Of a stretch of DNA of 64,000 bases, positions 34,347 to 41,292 are shown one piece after another. A program made the position numbers and the translations under genes. The DNA comes from Pseudomonas farris (lineage in GTDB: Bacteria > Pseudomonadota > Gammaproteobacteria > Pseudomonadales > Pseudomonadaceae): NCBI RefSeq assembly GCF_019145235.1, contig NZ_JAHSTV010000003.1:558001-622000 (forward strand), read 5' to 3'. The notes under the pieces were generated by a model. The model did not search any database. It saw only the letters and a list, made by a program, of their open reading frames with translations, and was not told the DNA's origin. Numbering within the stretch: the stretch's first letter is position 1; every line of letters starts with the position of its first letter.

Positions 34347-35627
34347 TCAGTGCGATAAGGGAGAGAGCGCCGATTCACGACGCAATTTATCGCCGGCGGG
34401 GTTGACCGCCTCGCGCAGAAAACCGAAACCGGTGCGTCGGTCGAAGCGGAACAGCGTATTGGTCACGTAGATGTCATCACGAATACCCACGACCTCCACC
34501 ACTTCGCTGACGCAGCGGCGGCCATCGGGCAGGCGCGTCAGTTGGATCACCACGTCCAGCGCCGCGCAGATCATTTGCCGCAGGGTCCGTTCAGCGATGG
34601 AGCGCCCGGTCAGACCTACCAACGTCTCCAGGCGCAACAGCGCATCCTGGGCATTGTTGGCGTGCACGGTGCTCATGGAGCCGTCGTGGCCGGTGTTCAT
34701 CGCGGTGAGCACGTCGACCACTTCGACGCCGCGAATCTCGCCGAGGATGATCCGGTCCGGGCGCATCCGCAGCGCGTTGCGAATCAGATCGCTGGCCTTC
34801 ACTTCGCCGTGGCCTTCGGCATTCGGTGGTCGGGTTTCCAGGCGCACCACGTGAGGATGGCCCAGTTGCAATTCGGCGACGTCTTCGATGGTGACCAGGC
34901 GTTCGTGAGGGGCGATCAACTGGCTGAGAATGTTCAGCAGCGTGGTCTTGCCGGTGCCGGTACCGCCGCTGACAAGGATGTTGCAGCGCTTGCCCACGGC
35001 CTCCTGAATAAATTCAAAGATCGCCTGATCGATGGTTTGCATCGCCATCAGGTCGGAGCTTTTGAGCATGTCTTTGCGGAATTTTCGAATCGACAGGCAC
35101 GGGCCATCGAGGGCAATGGGCGGGATGATCGCGTTGACCCTGCTGCCATCGGGCAGGCGCGCATCGACCATCGGCGAAGACTCGTCGAGCCGTCGGCCCA
35201 GGGGCGCGAGAATCCGTTGCATCACCCGTTCGACGTGGTGGTCGTCGATGAATCGCAGGTCACTCAGGTGCAACACACCCTCGCGCTCGACGAACACCCG
35301 GTGCGGGCCGTTGACCAGGATCTCGGTCACCGAGGAGTCGCGCAGCAACACCTCCAGCGGGCCGAAACCGGTGAGCTCGTCGACGATTTCCTCAGCCAGC
35401 CGCTCCATCTCATAACGGGAAATCGCCAGGTGCAGACGGGCGATGTACTCGGCGACTTTGTCGATGACGAACTGCGACAGCATTGGCCGCGAACCTTCCA
35501 GCAGGTTTTTTCCGGACTCTTCGATGGCGTCGATGATGTAGCGGTGCAGCACCAGTTTCAGGCCATCGTGGTCGGTATTGCCGGCCGGCCCGTGGGAGGG
35601 CGCGCCGAAGAGTTTTTCCCCGCTCAT
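34347..35627 (-). CDS. tadA: Tad pilus assembly ATPase TadA (CpaF-like)
   Basis: A 426-aa secretion ATPase that powers Flp pilus extension, and probably retraction. Walker A is SGGTGTGKTTL (about residues 220-230). The Asp box ERLVTIEDVAELQL, Walker B-like DRIILGEIRGVEVVDVL and His box MSTVHANNAQDALLRLE are all intact. The N-terminal all-alpha domain (LTGFGPLEVLLRD, EILVNGP) is typical. Its start overlaps the tadZ stop. On motif evidence the enzyme looks active. Confidence 0.95.
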   Translation of the reverse strand: MSGEKLFGAPSHGPAGNTDHDGLKLVLHRYIIDAIEESGKNLLEGSRPMLSQFVIDKVAEYIARLHLAISRYEMERLAEEIVDELTGFGPLEVLLRDSSVTEILVNGPHRVFVEREGVLHLSDLRFIDDHHVERVMQRILAPLGRRLDESSPMVDARLPDGSRVNAIIPPIALDGPCLSIRKFRKDMLKSSDLMAMQTIDQAIFEFIQEAVGKRCNILVSGGTGTGKTTLLNILSQLIAPHERLVTIEDVAELQLGHPHVVRLETRPPNAEGHGEVKASDLIRNALRMRPDRIILGEIRGVEVVDVLTAMNTGHDGSMSTVHANNAQDALLRLETLVGLTGRSIAERTLRQMICAALDVVIQLTRLPDGRRCVSEVVEVVGIRDDIYVTNTLFRFDRRTGFGFLREAVNPAGDKLRRESALSPLSH

Positions 35628-36829
35628 TGCGCGCCCCTCAATCGGTCGAACCAGCCAGCCTTGGGTTTGTCCTGGTCTTCGGAGCGTTTGGCCAGTCGTT
35701 CGCCGAGGGCACGCAGGCTTTGGGTCAGGTTTTCGCGCGGGGCCAGTTCGAACAGGCTCACCCCCTGATTCTTGGCGTTGAGCCGTACTTCCGGGCTGTA
35801 GACAAGGACCGCCATAACTTCCATGCCGAAGCTTTTGCTCAAGGTGTCGGAGTCTGGCGCGACGTTGCGCAGATAGCGGTCCACCAGCAACCTGGCATGG
35901 TCGAGCTTGAGGCCTTTTTCGCGCCAGCGGCCGAGCACCTCAAGGTTGCGTCGGCAGTCGAGCACATTCTGATCGGTGTACCACAGCAACTTGTCGCAAT
36001 GGCTGACGAAGGTGCGCAACGCCTCGCTGTCCGACTGGCCGGTGAGGTTCACCACGATGTGCTGGAAATGTTGACGCAAGGCGCTGAGCAGCATGTACAG
36101 CTCGGCGGCACTGGTCTGCTCCAGCGGTTCGTCGTTGCTGGCGTAGGCGAGAATCCGCAGCCCGGCGTCACAGGTGGTAAAGGCGCTGTCGATCAGCGTC
36201 GCGTCGAGGCGCCTCAGATGTCGCAACGCGTCGCCAAAATGAAACGAGCTCTCCAGCCCCAGCAACGCAAGGCTGTCGCCACGCGGCAGGCCCAGATCCA
36301 GCAACAGTGTCTGTTGACCGCTCTTTTGCACCACGTGCGCCAAGTGGTTAGCGAGCAACGCTCCGTCGGCATTGCTCTGCGCACCGTAAAGCACGGTCAG
36401 GCCACCCTGTTGACTCTGTTGCATGTTCGGCGCCACGGTCGGCAGGCGTTTACTCAGGCGGCGCACCAGGCCGGCAACTTCACTGGAACGCGAGCCGTAA
36501 GAGACGAAATCCCGCGCACCGGCACGCATGGCATTGAGCACGAGTTGGTTGTCCATGCCGTCGCCCAAGGCAACGATCGCCAGCATCGGTTTGGCTTCCA
36601 GGGCACCCTCGATCAACGCGCTCTGGGCCACCACATGCTCACGGTCCAGACCCACGAACACCAGGCTGGCGAAGGTCACGTCCACCAGCGTCAAAAGCTC
36701 ATCGAGGTTGCCGCCACCGGCGCTGATCACTCGGCCCAAAGGGGCGAGCGCACCTTGCAGCCACTCGAAGTCGGTGCTGTTGCGCGTGATCGCGAGGAAC
36801 GTCTGACTCAGGTTCTGGGGTTGGCTCAT
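35624..36829 (-). CDS. tadZ: Tad pilus localisation ATPase-like protein TadZ (CpaE)
   Basis: A 401-aa CpaE/TadZ protein. The N-terminal 130 residues form an atypical receiver-like domain (SLVFVGLDREH). The MinD/ParA-like domain follows, with LLLDLGLPRGDSLALLGLE and later VNLTGQSDSEALR. The Walker A position reads TVLYGAQSNADGALLANHLA and lacks the lysine of a normal deviant P-loop, so ATP turnover is doubtful. TadZ proteins localise the assembly machine to a pole. Its ATG overlaps the stop of the 23-codon ORF at 36826-36897. Confidence 0.9.
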   Translation of the reverse strand: MSQPQNLSQTFLAITRNSTDFEWLQGALAPLGRVISAGGGNLDELLTLVDVTFASLVFVGLDREHVVAQSALIEGALEAKPMLAIVALGDGMDNQLVLNAMRAGARDFVSYGSRSSEVAGLVRRLSKRLPTVAPNMQQSQQGGLTVLYGAQSNADGALLANHLAHVVQKSGQQTLLLDLGLPRGDSLALLGLESSFHFGDALRHLRRLDATLIDSAFTTCDAGLRILAYASNDEPLEQTSAAELYMLLSALRQHFQHIVVNLTGQSDSEALRTFVSHCDKLLWYTDQNVLDCRRNLEVLGRWREKGLKLDHARLLVDRYLRNVAPDSDTLSKSFGMEVMAVLVYSPEVRLNAKNQGVSLFELAPRENLTQSLRALGERLAKRSEDQDKPKAGWFDRLRGAQ

Positions 36830-36897
36830 AGCGATAATCCGCCGCGTTTATCGACGTGGCCGTTTTCGAAGAAGTACCGCGTGAAGCGTCTGCGCAT
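36826..36897 (-). pseudogene. 23-codon ORF in place of rcpA (probable deletion scar)
   Basis: Between rcpC and tadZ, where the RcpA/CpaC outer-membrane secretin is normally encoded, there is only an ORF reading MRRRFTRYFFENGHVDKRG and on to a stop. It has a GAGGA ribosome binding site eight bases ahead of the ATG and starts 21 nt after the rcpC stop. Its TGA overlaps the tadZ ATG (ATGA), as a full operon gene would. The basic start resembles a signal-peptide n-region. The simplest reading is an in-frame deletion that fused the first and last codons of rcpA. A functional micropeptide is possible but less likely. Confidence 0.55.
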
Positions 36898-36918
36898 GGA
36901 GAAGCGTCCTCGCTCGAT

Positions 36919-37848
36919 TCAGGGCGTTTGTTGGGTGACTTCATTGCCGCGGATGACTTCCACACTCGTCTTGCGCGGTGCTGCGCCGCCGGTGGCGGGT
37001 TTGGGTGTGCCGTCCAGGGCCAGTTGACTGAACTGCACCAGTTCGCGATTGGCACTGGCCAGGCTCGCCTTTGAATCGCGGTTGCCGGCCCAGTATTGGT
37101 TCAGGCGTTTTTCCTCGGCGCTGCGCACGGCCAGGCGCAAAACCCCGACCTGAGCCGCGAGCATCAGGCGACTCAATAGGGGTTCGGGGACGGCGAGCAA
37201 AACGGTGCGGGCGCTGGCGCGCTGCTGTTCCTGCTTGAGTCTTTCTTCGGTGCTGCGCGCCGGGTTGGCAGGCTGCCCATCGTTCATCAACCCCAACTGG
37301 TCGCCGACACCGAGCACCCGCAACGCCGGGACCACGACCTGGGCCGATTGCTGGAGGTTGTTGGTGTCCATGCGCAGAAACAGCAGAACATCGACATAGT
37401 CGCCTGGGCTCAGTTGACCGCCGACATTGATCACGTCATCCGCCGCCACAGCAAGGGCGCGCTCATCGGGGCGGATCATTCGCGCCAGCGCCCCGCCGGT
37501 TTCGAAACTTTCATCATTGAGCCAACTGCCGGCAGTCAGCGTGCGCCAAGGCGTACGGCCAATGGCTTGATCGAGACGAGACAGGCTGCCGGCCGGGGCG
37601 GTACGGAGTTTTTCCACGGTCACGTCGGCGGCGGTGATTTGTTGGAACGGTGCTATGTCACGCAGCAGCACAACCACCGGCTGGCGGGTCGGATCGTCCA
37701 CCGACGCCAGTATCGGGGCCGATGATGTGCCGGGTTGCGCGATGGATTCGGGTGCCGGTTGGCGACTCAGCGCCAGCCCCCAATAACCGGCAATGATGGC
37801 GCCTACCAGAAACAGCCCGGCCAGGCCCATGGTGACGCGGCTGTTCAT
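36919..37848 (-). CDS. rcpC: Flp pilus assembly protein RcpC (CpaB)
   Basis: A 309-aa CpaB-family periplasmic protein anchored by an N-terminal helix (MGLAGLFLVGAIIAGYWGLA). An SAF domain lies at about 55-120 (VVLLRDIAPFQQITAADVTV, WRTLTAGSWLNDESF). The RcpC/CpaB domain follows (LAVAADDVINVGGQLSPGDY). CpaB proteins associate with the secretin base. A GGGAG ribosome binding site precedes the ATG. It is the first gene of the minus-strand tad operon and divergent from flp; its usual partner gene rcpA is missing. Confidence 0.9.
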   Translation of the reverse strand: MNSRVTMGLAGLFLVGAIIAGYWGLALSRQPAPESIAQPGTSSAPILASVDDPTRQPVVVLLRDIAPFQQITAADVTVEKLRTAPAGSLSRLDQAIGRTPWRTLTAGSWLNDESFETGGALARMIRPDERALAVAADDVINVGGQLSPGDYVDVLLFLRMDTNNLQQSAQVVVPALRVLGVGDQLGLMNDGQPANPARSTEERLKQEQQRASARTVLLAVPEPLLSRLMLAAQVGVLRLAVRSAEEKRLNQYWAGNRDSKASLASANRELVQFSQLALDGTPKPATGGAAPRKTSVEVIRGNEVTQQTP

Positions 37849-38032
37849 GACGGCTCTCCCTTTCCTGCTGCGTAACGCCCCCCAAGAGTTCTAACGAGAT
37901 GACTTCGCAATCAGGCAGCTATGAACATGGAACTATTTCGCTATTTGACGGTAGCGCAGGTAGAGCAAAAAGCCATTACAGGGCGGTAAATATCTGACAA
38001 AAGTAACGGGTTGAAGCCAAAAGCGCTGTTTA

Positions 38033-38057
38033 TTGACGGTTAATACTTAAGTATTAA
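38033..38057. promoter_or_regulatory. flp/rcpC promoter region with 18-bp perfect palindrome
   Basis: TTAATACTTAAGTATTAA (38040-38057) is a perfect 18-bp palindrome in the 313-nt AT-rich gap between divergent rcpC and flp. It starts two bases after a -35-like TTGACG (38033-38038), so it fills the spacer of a possible flp promoter. The palindrome ends 104 nt before the flp ATG. It could bind a dimeric regulator such as PprB, but no binding data are known to me. No other feature is seen in this gap. Confidence 0.55.
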
Positions 38058-38161
38058 TAGGTTCTTACAGTTGTTGGTCTCGGGTTTGCCGACAATGCTG
38101 ATGCTGGCATAGGGGAATCATGTTGCGGCCGTGCAACATCCGCTGTCATAGGAGACACGTC

Positions 38162-38371
38162 ATGTCCTTTACTAAAGTTGTTCAGAAGATCAAAACTGAA
38201 ATTATTTTGTTCAAACACCTGGCTAAAGATACGGAGGGTGCGTCGGGTATCGAATACGCGATCATTGCGGGCATGGCAGCGGTTGCGTTGGCGGTATTCA
38301 TGACGCCTATCTCGGGTGCGATAACCGACATTTTTACCGTGATTCAGGAAGCGCTGGTGCCTCCTGCTTGA
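38162..38371 (+). CDS. flp: Flp-type major pilin prepilin
   Basis: A 69-aa prepilin from MSFTKVVQKIKTEIILFKHL, with AGGAGAC upstream. The signature KDTEGASGIEYAIIAGMAAV predicts FppA cleavage after Gly26, giving a 43-aa mature pilin with Glu at +5 and a hydrophobic spine. Length and motif match Flp. It is divergent from rcpC and followed by a receiver-only protein gene. With the secretin gene absent from this locus, export to the surface is uncertain. Confidence 0.93.
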   Translation: MSFTKVVQKIKTEIILFKHLAKDTEGASGIEYAIIAGMAAVALAVFMTPISGAITDIFTVIQEALVPPA

Positions 38372-38441
38372 TGCCGACAGCTTGCTAACCTGCCAGGGCG
38401 GTTCTAACGTCAACGCTTAGTCCATTGCAGGTGGTTTACCC

Positions 38442-38843
38442 ATGAATGCTCCCGCGCTGCCACGCCAACAGCTTCTTCTGGTCGACGATGAGGAGGATGC
38501 GTTACTGGAACTGGCCGAGTTGCTGGAGGGCGAGGGCTTTACTTGTTTTACGGCAACGTCGGTCAAACTCGCCCTTCATCATTTGACTTGTCATCCTGAT
38601 ATCGCGCTGGTGATTACTGATTTGCGGATGCCGGAGGAGAGTGGCATGTCGTTGATCAAGCGGTTGCGTGAGCATACGTCTCGTCAGCATTTGCCGGTGA
38701 TTGTGACGTCAGGCCATGCGGATATGGATGATGTGAGTGATATGTTGCGGTTGCAGGTGCTGGATTTGTTTCGCAAGCCGATTTATCACGTGCGGTTGTT
38801 GGAGACGTTGAATAATTTGTTTCCGGGGGTGGTTAGTTCCTGA
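38442..38843 (+). CDS. Stand-alone response-regulator receiver protein
   Basis: A 133-aa receiver domain with no output domain. Phospho-acceptor Asp60 lies in LVITDLRMPEESG. The acidic pair is in LLVDDEEDAL, and conserved Thr/Ser and Lys are in VIVTSGHA and LFRKPIYHV. It resembles the receiver of PprB, so it may compete for phosphate from PprA or act as an adaptor; this is inference. It lies 70 nt downstream of flp and may be cotranscribed. The codon use is less GC-rich than its neighbours, with many TTG/GTT-type codons. Confidence 0.85.
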   Translation: MNAPALPRQQLLLVDDEEDALLELAELLEGEGFTCFTATSVKLALHHLTCHPDIALVITDLRMPEESGMSLIKRLREHTSRQHLPVIVTSGHADMDDVSDMLRLQVLDLFRKPIYHVRLLETLNNLFPGVVSS

Positions 38844-38878
38844 TCTATGGTGCCCATGTCCCAAGGTAAGCACTGAAC

Positions 38879-38908
38879 TGTGGCGAGGGGGCAAGCCCCC
38901 TCGCCACA
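38879..38908. repeat. Single REP hairpin (GAGGGGGC class)
   Basis: A perfect 14-bp stem, TGTGGCGAGGGGGC with its complement, around a 2-nt loop, between the convergent receiver gene and the maoC gene. It is the same sequence class as the 3530-3663 REPIN and could terminate either transcript. Confidence 0.85.
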
Positions 38909-38911
38909 AAA

Positions 38912-39766
38912 TCAGGCAACAGGCCGCCACTGCCCAACCATGTGTTCCAAATCCCCCGCACCCATCAACTGAAAATCCCCACTGGACCCCGCCGCGCTGG
39001 ACATCAGCGTCACTTCACTGGGAAGGCGCACCGGTTTCCTGAACTGCACCGCAATGTCGACGTTTGCCGTCGGCAAATGATCGGTCAGGGCTGCCAGCGT
39101 ACGTGCCTTGTTCCACAGGCCATGGGCGATGGCGCTAGGGAAACCGAAGAGTTTCGCGCTGATCGCACTCAGGTGGATCGGGTTGTAGTCCCCGGACACC
39201 TTGGCATATCGGCGGCCAATGTCCGCGGGCGCTTTCCAGTGGGCCACTTCGGTCAGCGACAGCGTCGATGCGAACGCTTCCTCGACCGGTTCGCCTTCCA
39301 GTTTGACGCCGCGACAGAGCATCTGGCTTTCCGCCTCCCATAGCGGCCCCAGCTGATCGTCGAGCGTTGTCACCAAATCGAACGTCGCTCCCTTGGCATG
39401 GGGTTGCAGGTTCTGCACGTTCACGCTGACCCGCACCCGGTGCACGCCACCCATGGGGCGCAAGATGCGGATGCGATTGCTCAAGTGAATCAGCCCCAGC
39501 AGCGGGAACGGAAAAGCTTTGGCAGTGAGCAATTGCATCTGCAAGGCAAACGCCAGGATGTGTGGATACGTCGGTGGTAGCAGCCCGTTGTCGGCGAAAC
39601 CACAGACCTTGCGATAAGCCTCCAGGCGTTTCGGATCGACATTGACCCAGCAGTGATAACCCAGGTCAGGCAGCGTGGTGCCGGTGATTTTGCGGCGCGT
39701 TGCTGCCTTCACATACAGCGTTTGCAGCCCTGGTTCGCTGTCGAGTGTTTGCCAGTGGGTGGTCAT
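38912..39766 (-). CDS. MaoC-like (R)-specific enoyl hydratase family protein
   Basis: A 284-aa protein from MTTHWQTLDSEPGLQ, with GGGAG upstream. It has an N-terminal MaoC-like half and a C-terminal hot-dog domain. The hydratase-2 motif is YAKVSGDYNPIHLSAISAKL, with FPSAIAHGLW supplying the conserved His. It would hydrate trans-2-enoyl-thioesters to (R)-3-hydroxyacyl-thioesters. It begins 2 nt after the fabG-like stop, and that reductase could act on its product. Substrate and carrier (CoA or ACP) are not evident. Confidence 0.85.
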   Translation of the reverse strand: MTTHWQTLDSEPGLQTLYVKAATRRKITGTTLPDLGYHCWVNVDPKRLEAYRKVCGFADNGLLPPTYPHILAFALQMQLLTAKAFPFPLLGLIHLSNRIRILRPMGGVHRVRVSVNVQNLQPHAKGATFDLVTTLDDQLGPLWEAESQMLCRGVKLEGEPVEEAFASTLSLTEVAHWKAPADIGRRYAKVSGDYNPIHLSAISAKLFGFPSAIAHGLWNKARTLAALTDHLPTANVDIAVQFRKPVRLPSEVTLMSSAAGSSGDFQLMGAGDLEHMVGQWRPVA

Positions 39767-39768
39767 GG

Positions 39769-41121
39769 TCAGGCTCCCAAAACGCTTTGCCCGCACACGC
39801 GCAACGCTTGCCCGGTAAACGCTCCGGTGCCCGGTTGTGCCAGCCAGGCCACGGCTTCGGCGACGTCTTGCGGCAGGCCGCCCTGGCCCAATGAACTCAT
39901 GCGTCGCCCGGCTTCGCGCAAGCCGAAGGGCAGGTGCGCGGTCATTTGGGTTTCGATGAACCCTGGCGCTACGGCATTGATGCTGATGCCGCGCTCACTC
40001 AGCTGCGGCGCCCAGGCCTGGGCCAGGCCGATCAACCCGGCCTTGCTCGCCGCGTAATTGGTTTGCCCGCGATTGCCGGCGATGCCGCTGATGGACGCCA
40101 GCAGGATCACTCGGCCGTTGTCGCGCAAGGTGCCGCTGTCGAGCAAAGCCTTGGTCAATACTTGCGGCGCGTTGAGGTTGACCGCCAGCACCGCGTCCCA
40201 GAATTCCGGGGTCATATTGGCCAGGGTTTTGTCCCGGGTGATGCCCGCGTTGTGAACCACGATATCGACGCCGTCGGGCAAGTGTTCGATCAATTGTGCG
40301 GCGGCGTCTTCGGCGCAGATATCCAGGGTGATGCCGCGCCCGCCGAGGCGTGCGGCCAGGGCCTCGAGATCGTTTTTGGCCGGTGGCACGTCGAGCAGGA
40401 TTACCTCGGCGCCGTCGCGGGCCAGGGTTTCGGCGATCGAGGCGCCGATGCCGCGCGCCGCGCCCGTCACCAATGCCTTGCGCCCTGACAAGGGGCGACT
40501 CCAGTCCATTACCTGCGCCTCACACGCCTTCACGCGAATGACTTGTCCGGAAATGAACGCACTTTTGGGCGAGAGGAAAAACCGCAATGGGCCTTCCAGT
40601 TGATCTTCGGCACCTTCGCCGACATAGATCAGCTGCAAAGTTCCGCCGCTGCGCAGTTCCTTGGCCAGCGAACGGCTGAAACCTTCCAGGGCGCGTTGGG
40701 CGCTGGCGGCGAACGGGTCGCTCAAGGTCTCAGGCGCCCGGCCAAGAATCACCAGGTGCGCATGGTGATCGAGGTTTTTCATCAGCGGCTGGAAGAACTC
40801 GCGCAGCTGTTTCAACTGATCGACCTGCACCAGATCACTGGCGTCGTACACCACGGCTTTGAGTTTCTGGCCGTGGCCGGGAATCCAAGCGGTGGCCAGG
40901 GTCGGATCGGTGCCGTAGCTGTAAATCGTGTCGGTCAGGCGGTTGGCGAGAGTGCTGACTTTTTCCGCCAACGGGCCACCGCCAATCAACAGCGCCCCCT
41001 CGATTGGCCGCAGCCGGCCTGCTTGCCAGCGTTCCAGTCGTACCGGCGACGGCAGACCCAGGGCACCGACCACACGATGGCCGATGGACGAATTGGCGAA
41101 GTCGATATAGCGATCAGACAT
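39769..41121 (-). CDS. Large FabG-type 3-oxoacyl reductase (FabG4-like)
   Basis: A 450-aa high-molecular-weight short-chain dehydrogenase. The first 200 residues are a flavodoxin-like, substrate-domain-like extension. The catalytic Rossmann domain holds KALVTGAARGIGASIAETLA (cofactor loop), HNAGITRDKTLANM and the Ser-Tyr-Lys site SISGIAGNRGQTNYAASKAG. It ends with VAPGFIETQMTAHLP and a C-terminal SDR tail. It probably reduces 3-oxoacyl-thioesters. It is in an operon with the MaoC gene and divergent from a thiolase gene, a set also found together in P. aeruginosa. The three could interconvert acyl thioesters. Confidence 0.9.
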   Translation of the reverse strand: MSDRYIDFANSSIGHRVVGALGLPSPVRLERWQAGRLRPIEGALLIGGGPLAEKVSTLANRLTDTIYSYGTDPTLATAWIPGHGQKLKAVVYDASDLVQVDQLKQLREFFQPLMKNLDHHAHLVILGRAPETLSDPFAASAQRALEGFSRSLAKELRSGGTLQLIYVGEGAEDQLEGPLRFFLSPKSAFISGQVIRVKACEAQVMDWSRPLSGRKALVTGAARGIGASIAETLARDGAEVILLDVPPAKNDLEALAARLGGRGITLDICAEDAAAQLIEHLPDGVDIVVHNAGITRDKTLANMTPEFWDAVLAVNLNAPQVLTKALLDSGTLRDNGRVILLASISGIAGNRGQTNYAASKAGLIGLAQAWAPQLSERGISINAVAPGFIETQMTAHLPFGLREAGRRMSSLGQGGLPQDVAEAVAWLAQPGTGAFTGQALRVCGQSVLGA

Positions 41122-41153
41122 GAATCACGCTCCAGCAGCTGGGGTTAAAAGTG

Positions 41154-41169
41154 TGGACCAGGAATTGCA
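41154..41169 (+). promoter_or_regulatory. Sigma-54-like -24/-12 element upstream of the thiolase gene
   Basis: TGGACCA-GGAA-TTGCA matches the spacing of the RpoN consensus TGGCACG-N4-TTGCA, with the TGG and TTGCA blocks exact. It is 124 nt before the thiolase ATG in the 171-nt divergent gap. No enhancer-site evidence was looked for. Confidence 0.3.
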
Positions 41170-41292
41170 ATTAGTCGTTCGATCCACGAGATACGGCCTA
41201 CGCTTGATCATTGCAGGTTAGTTTGAGATTGGGTTTAGCAGGACTTTCAGGAACTGGTTTGGTGTTCATCGTTGATTAAAAGGAGCGTTTTC

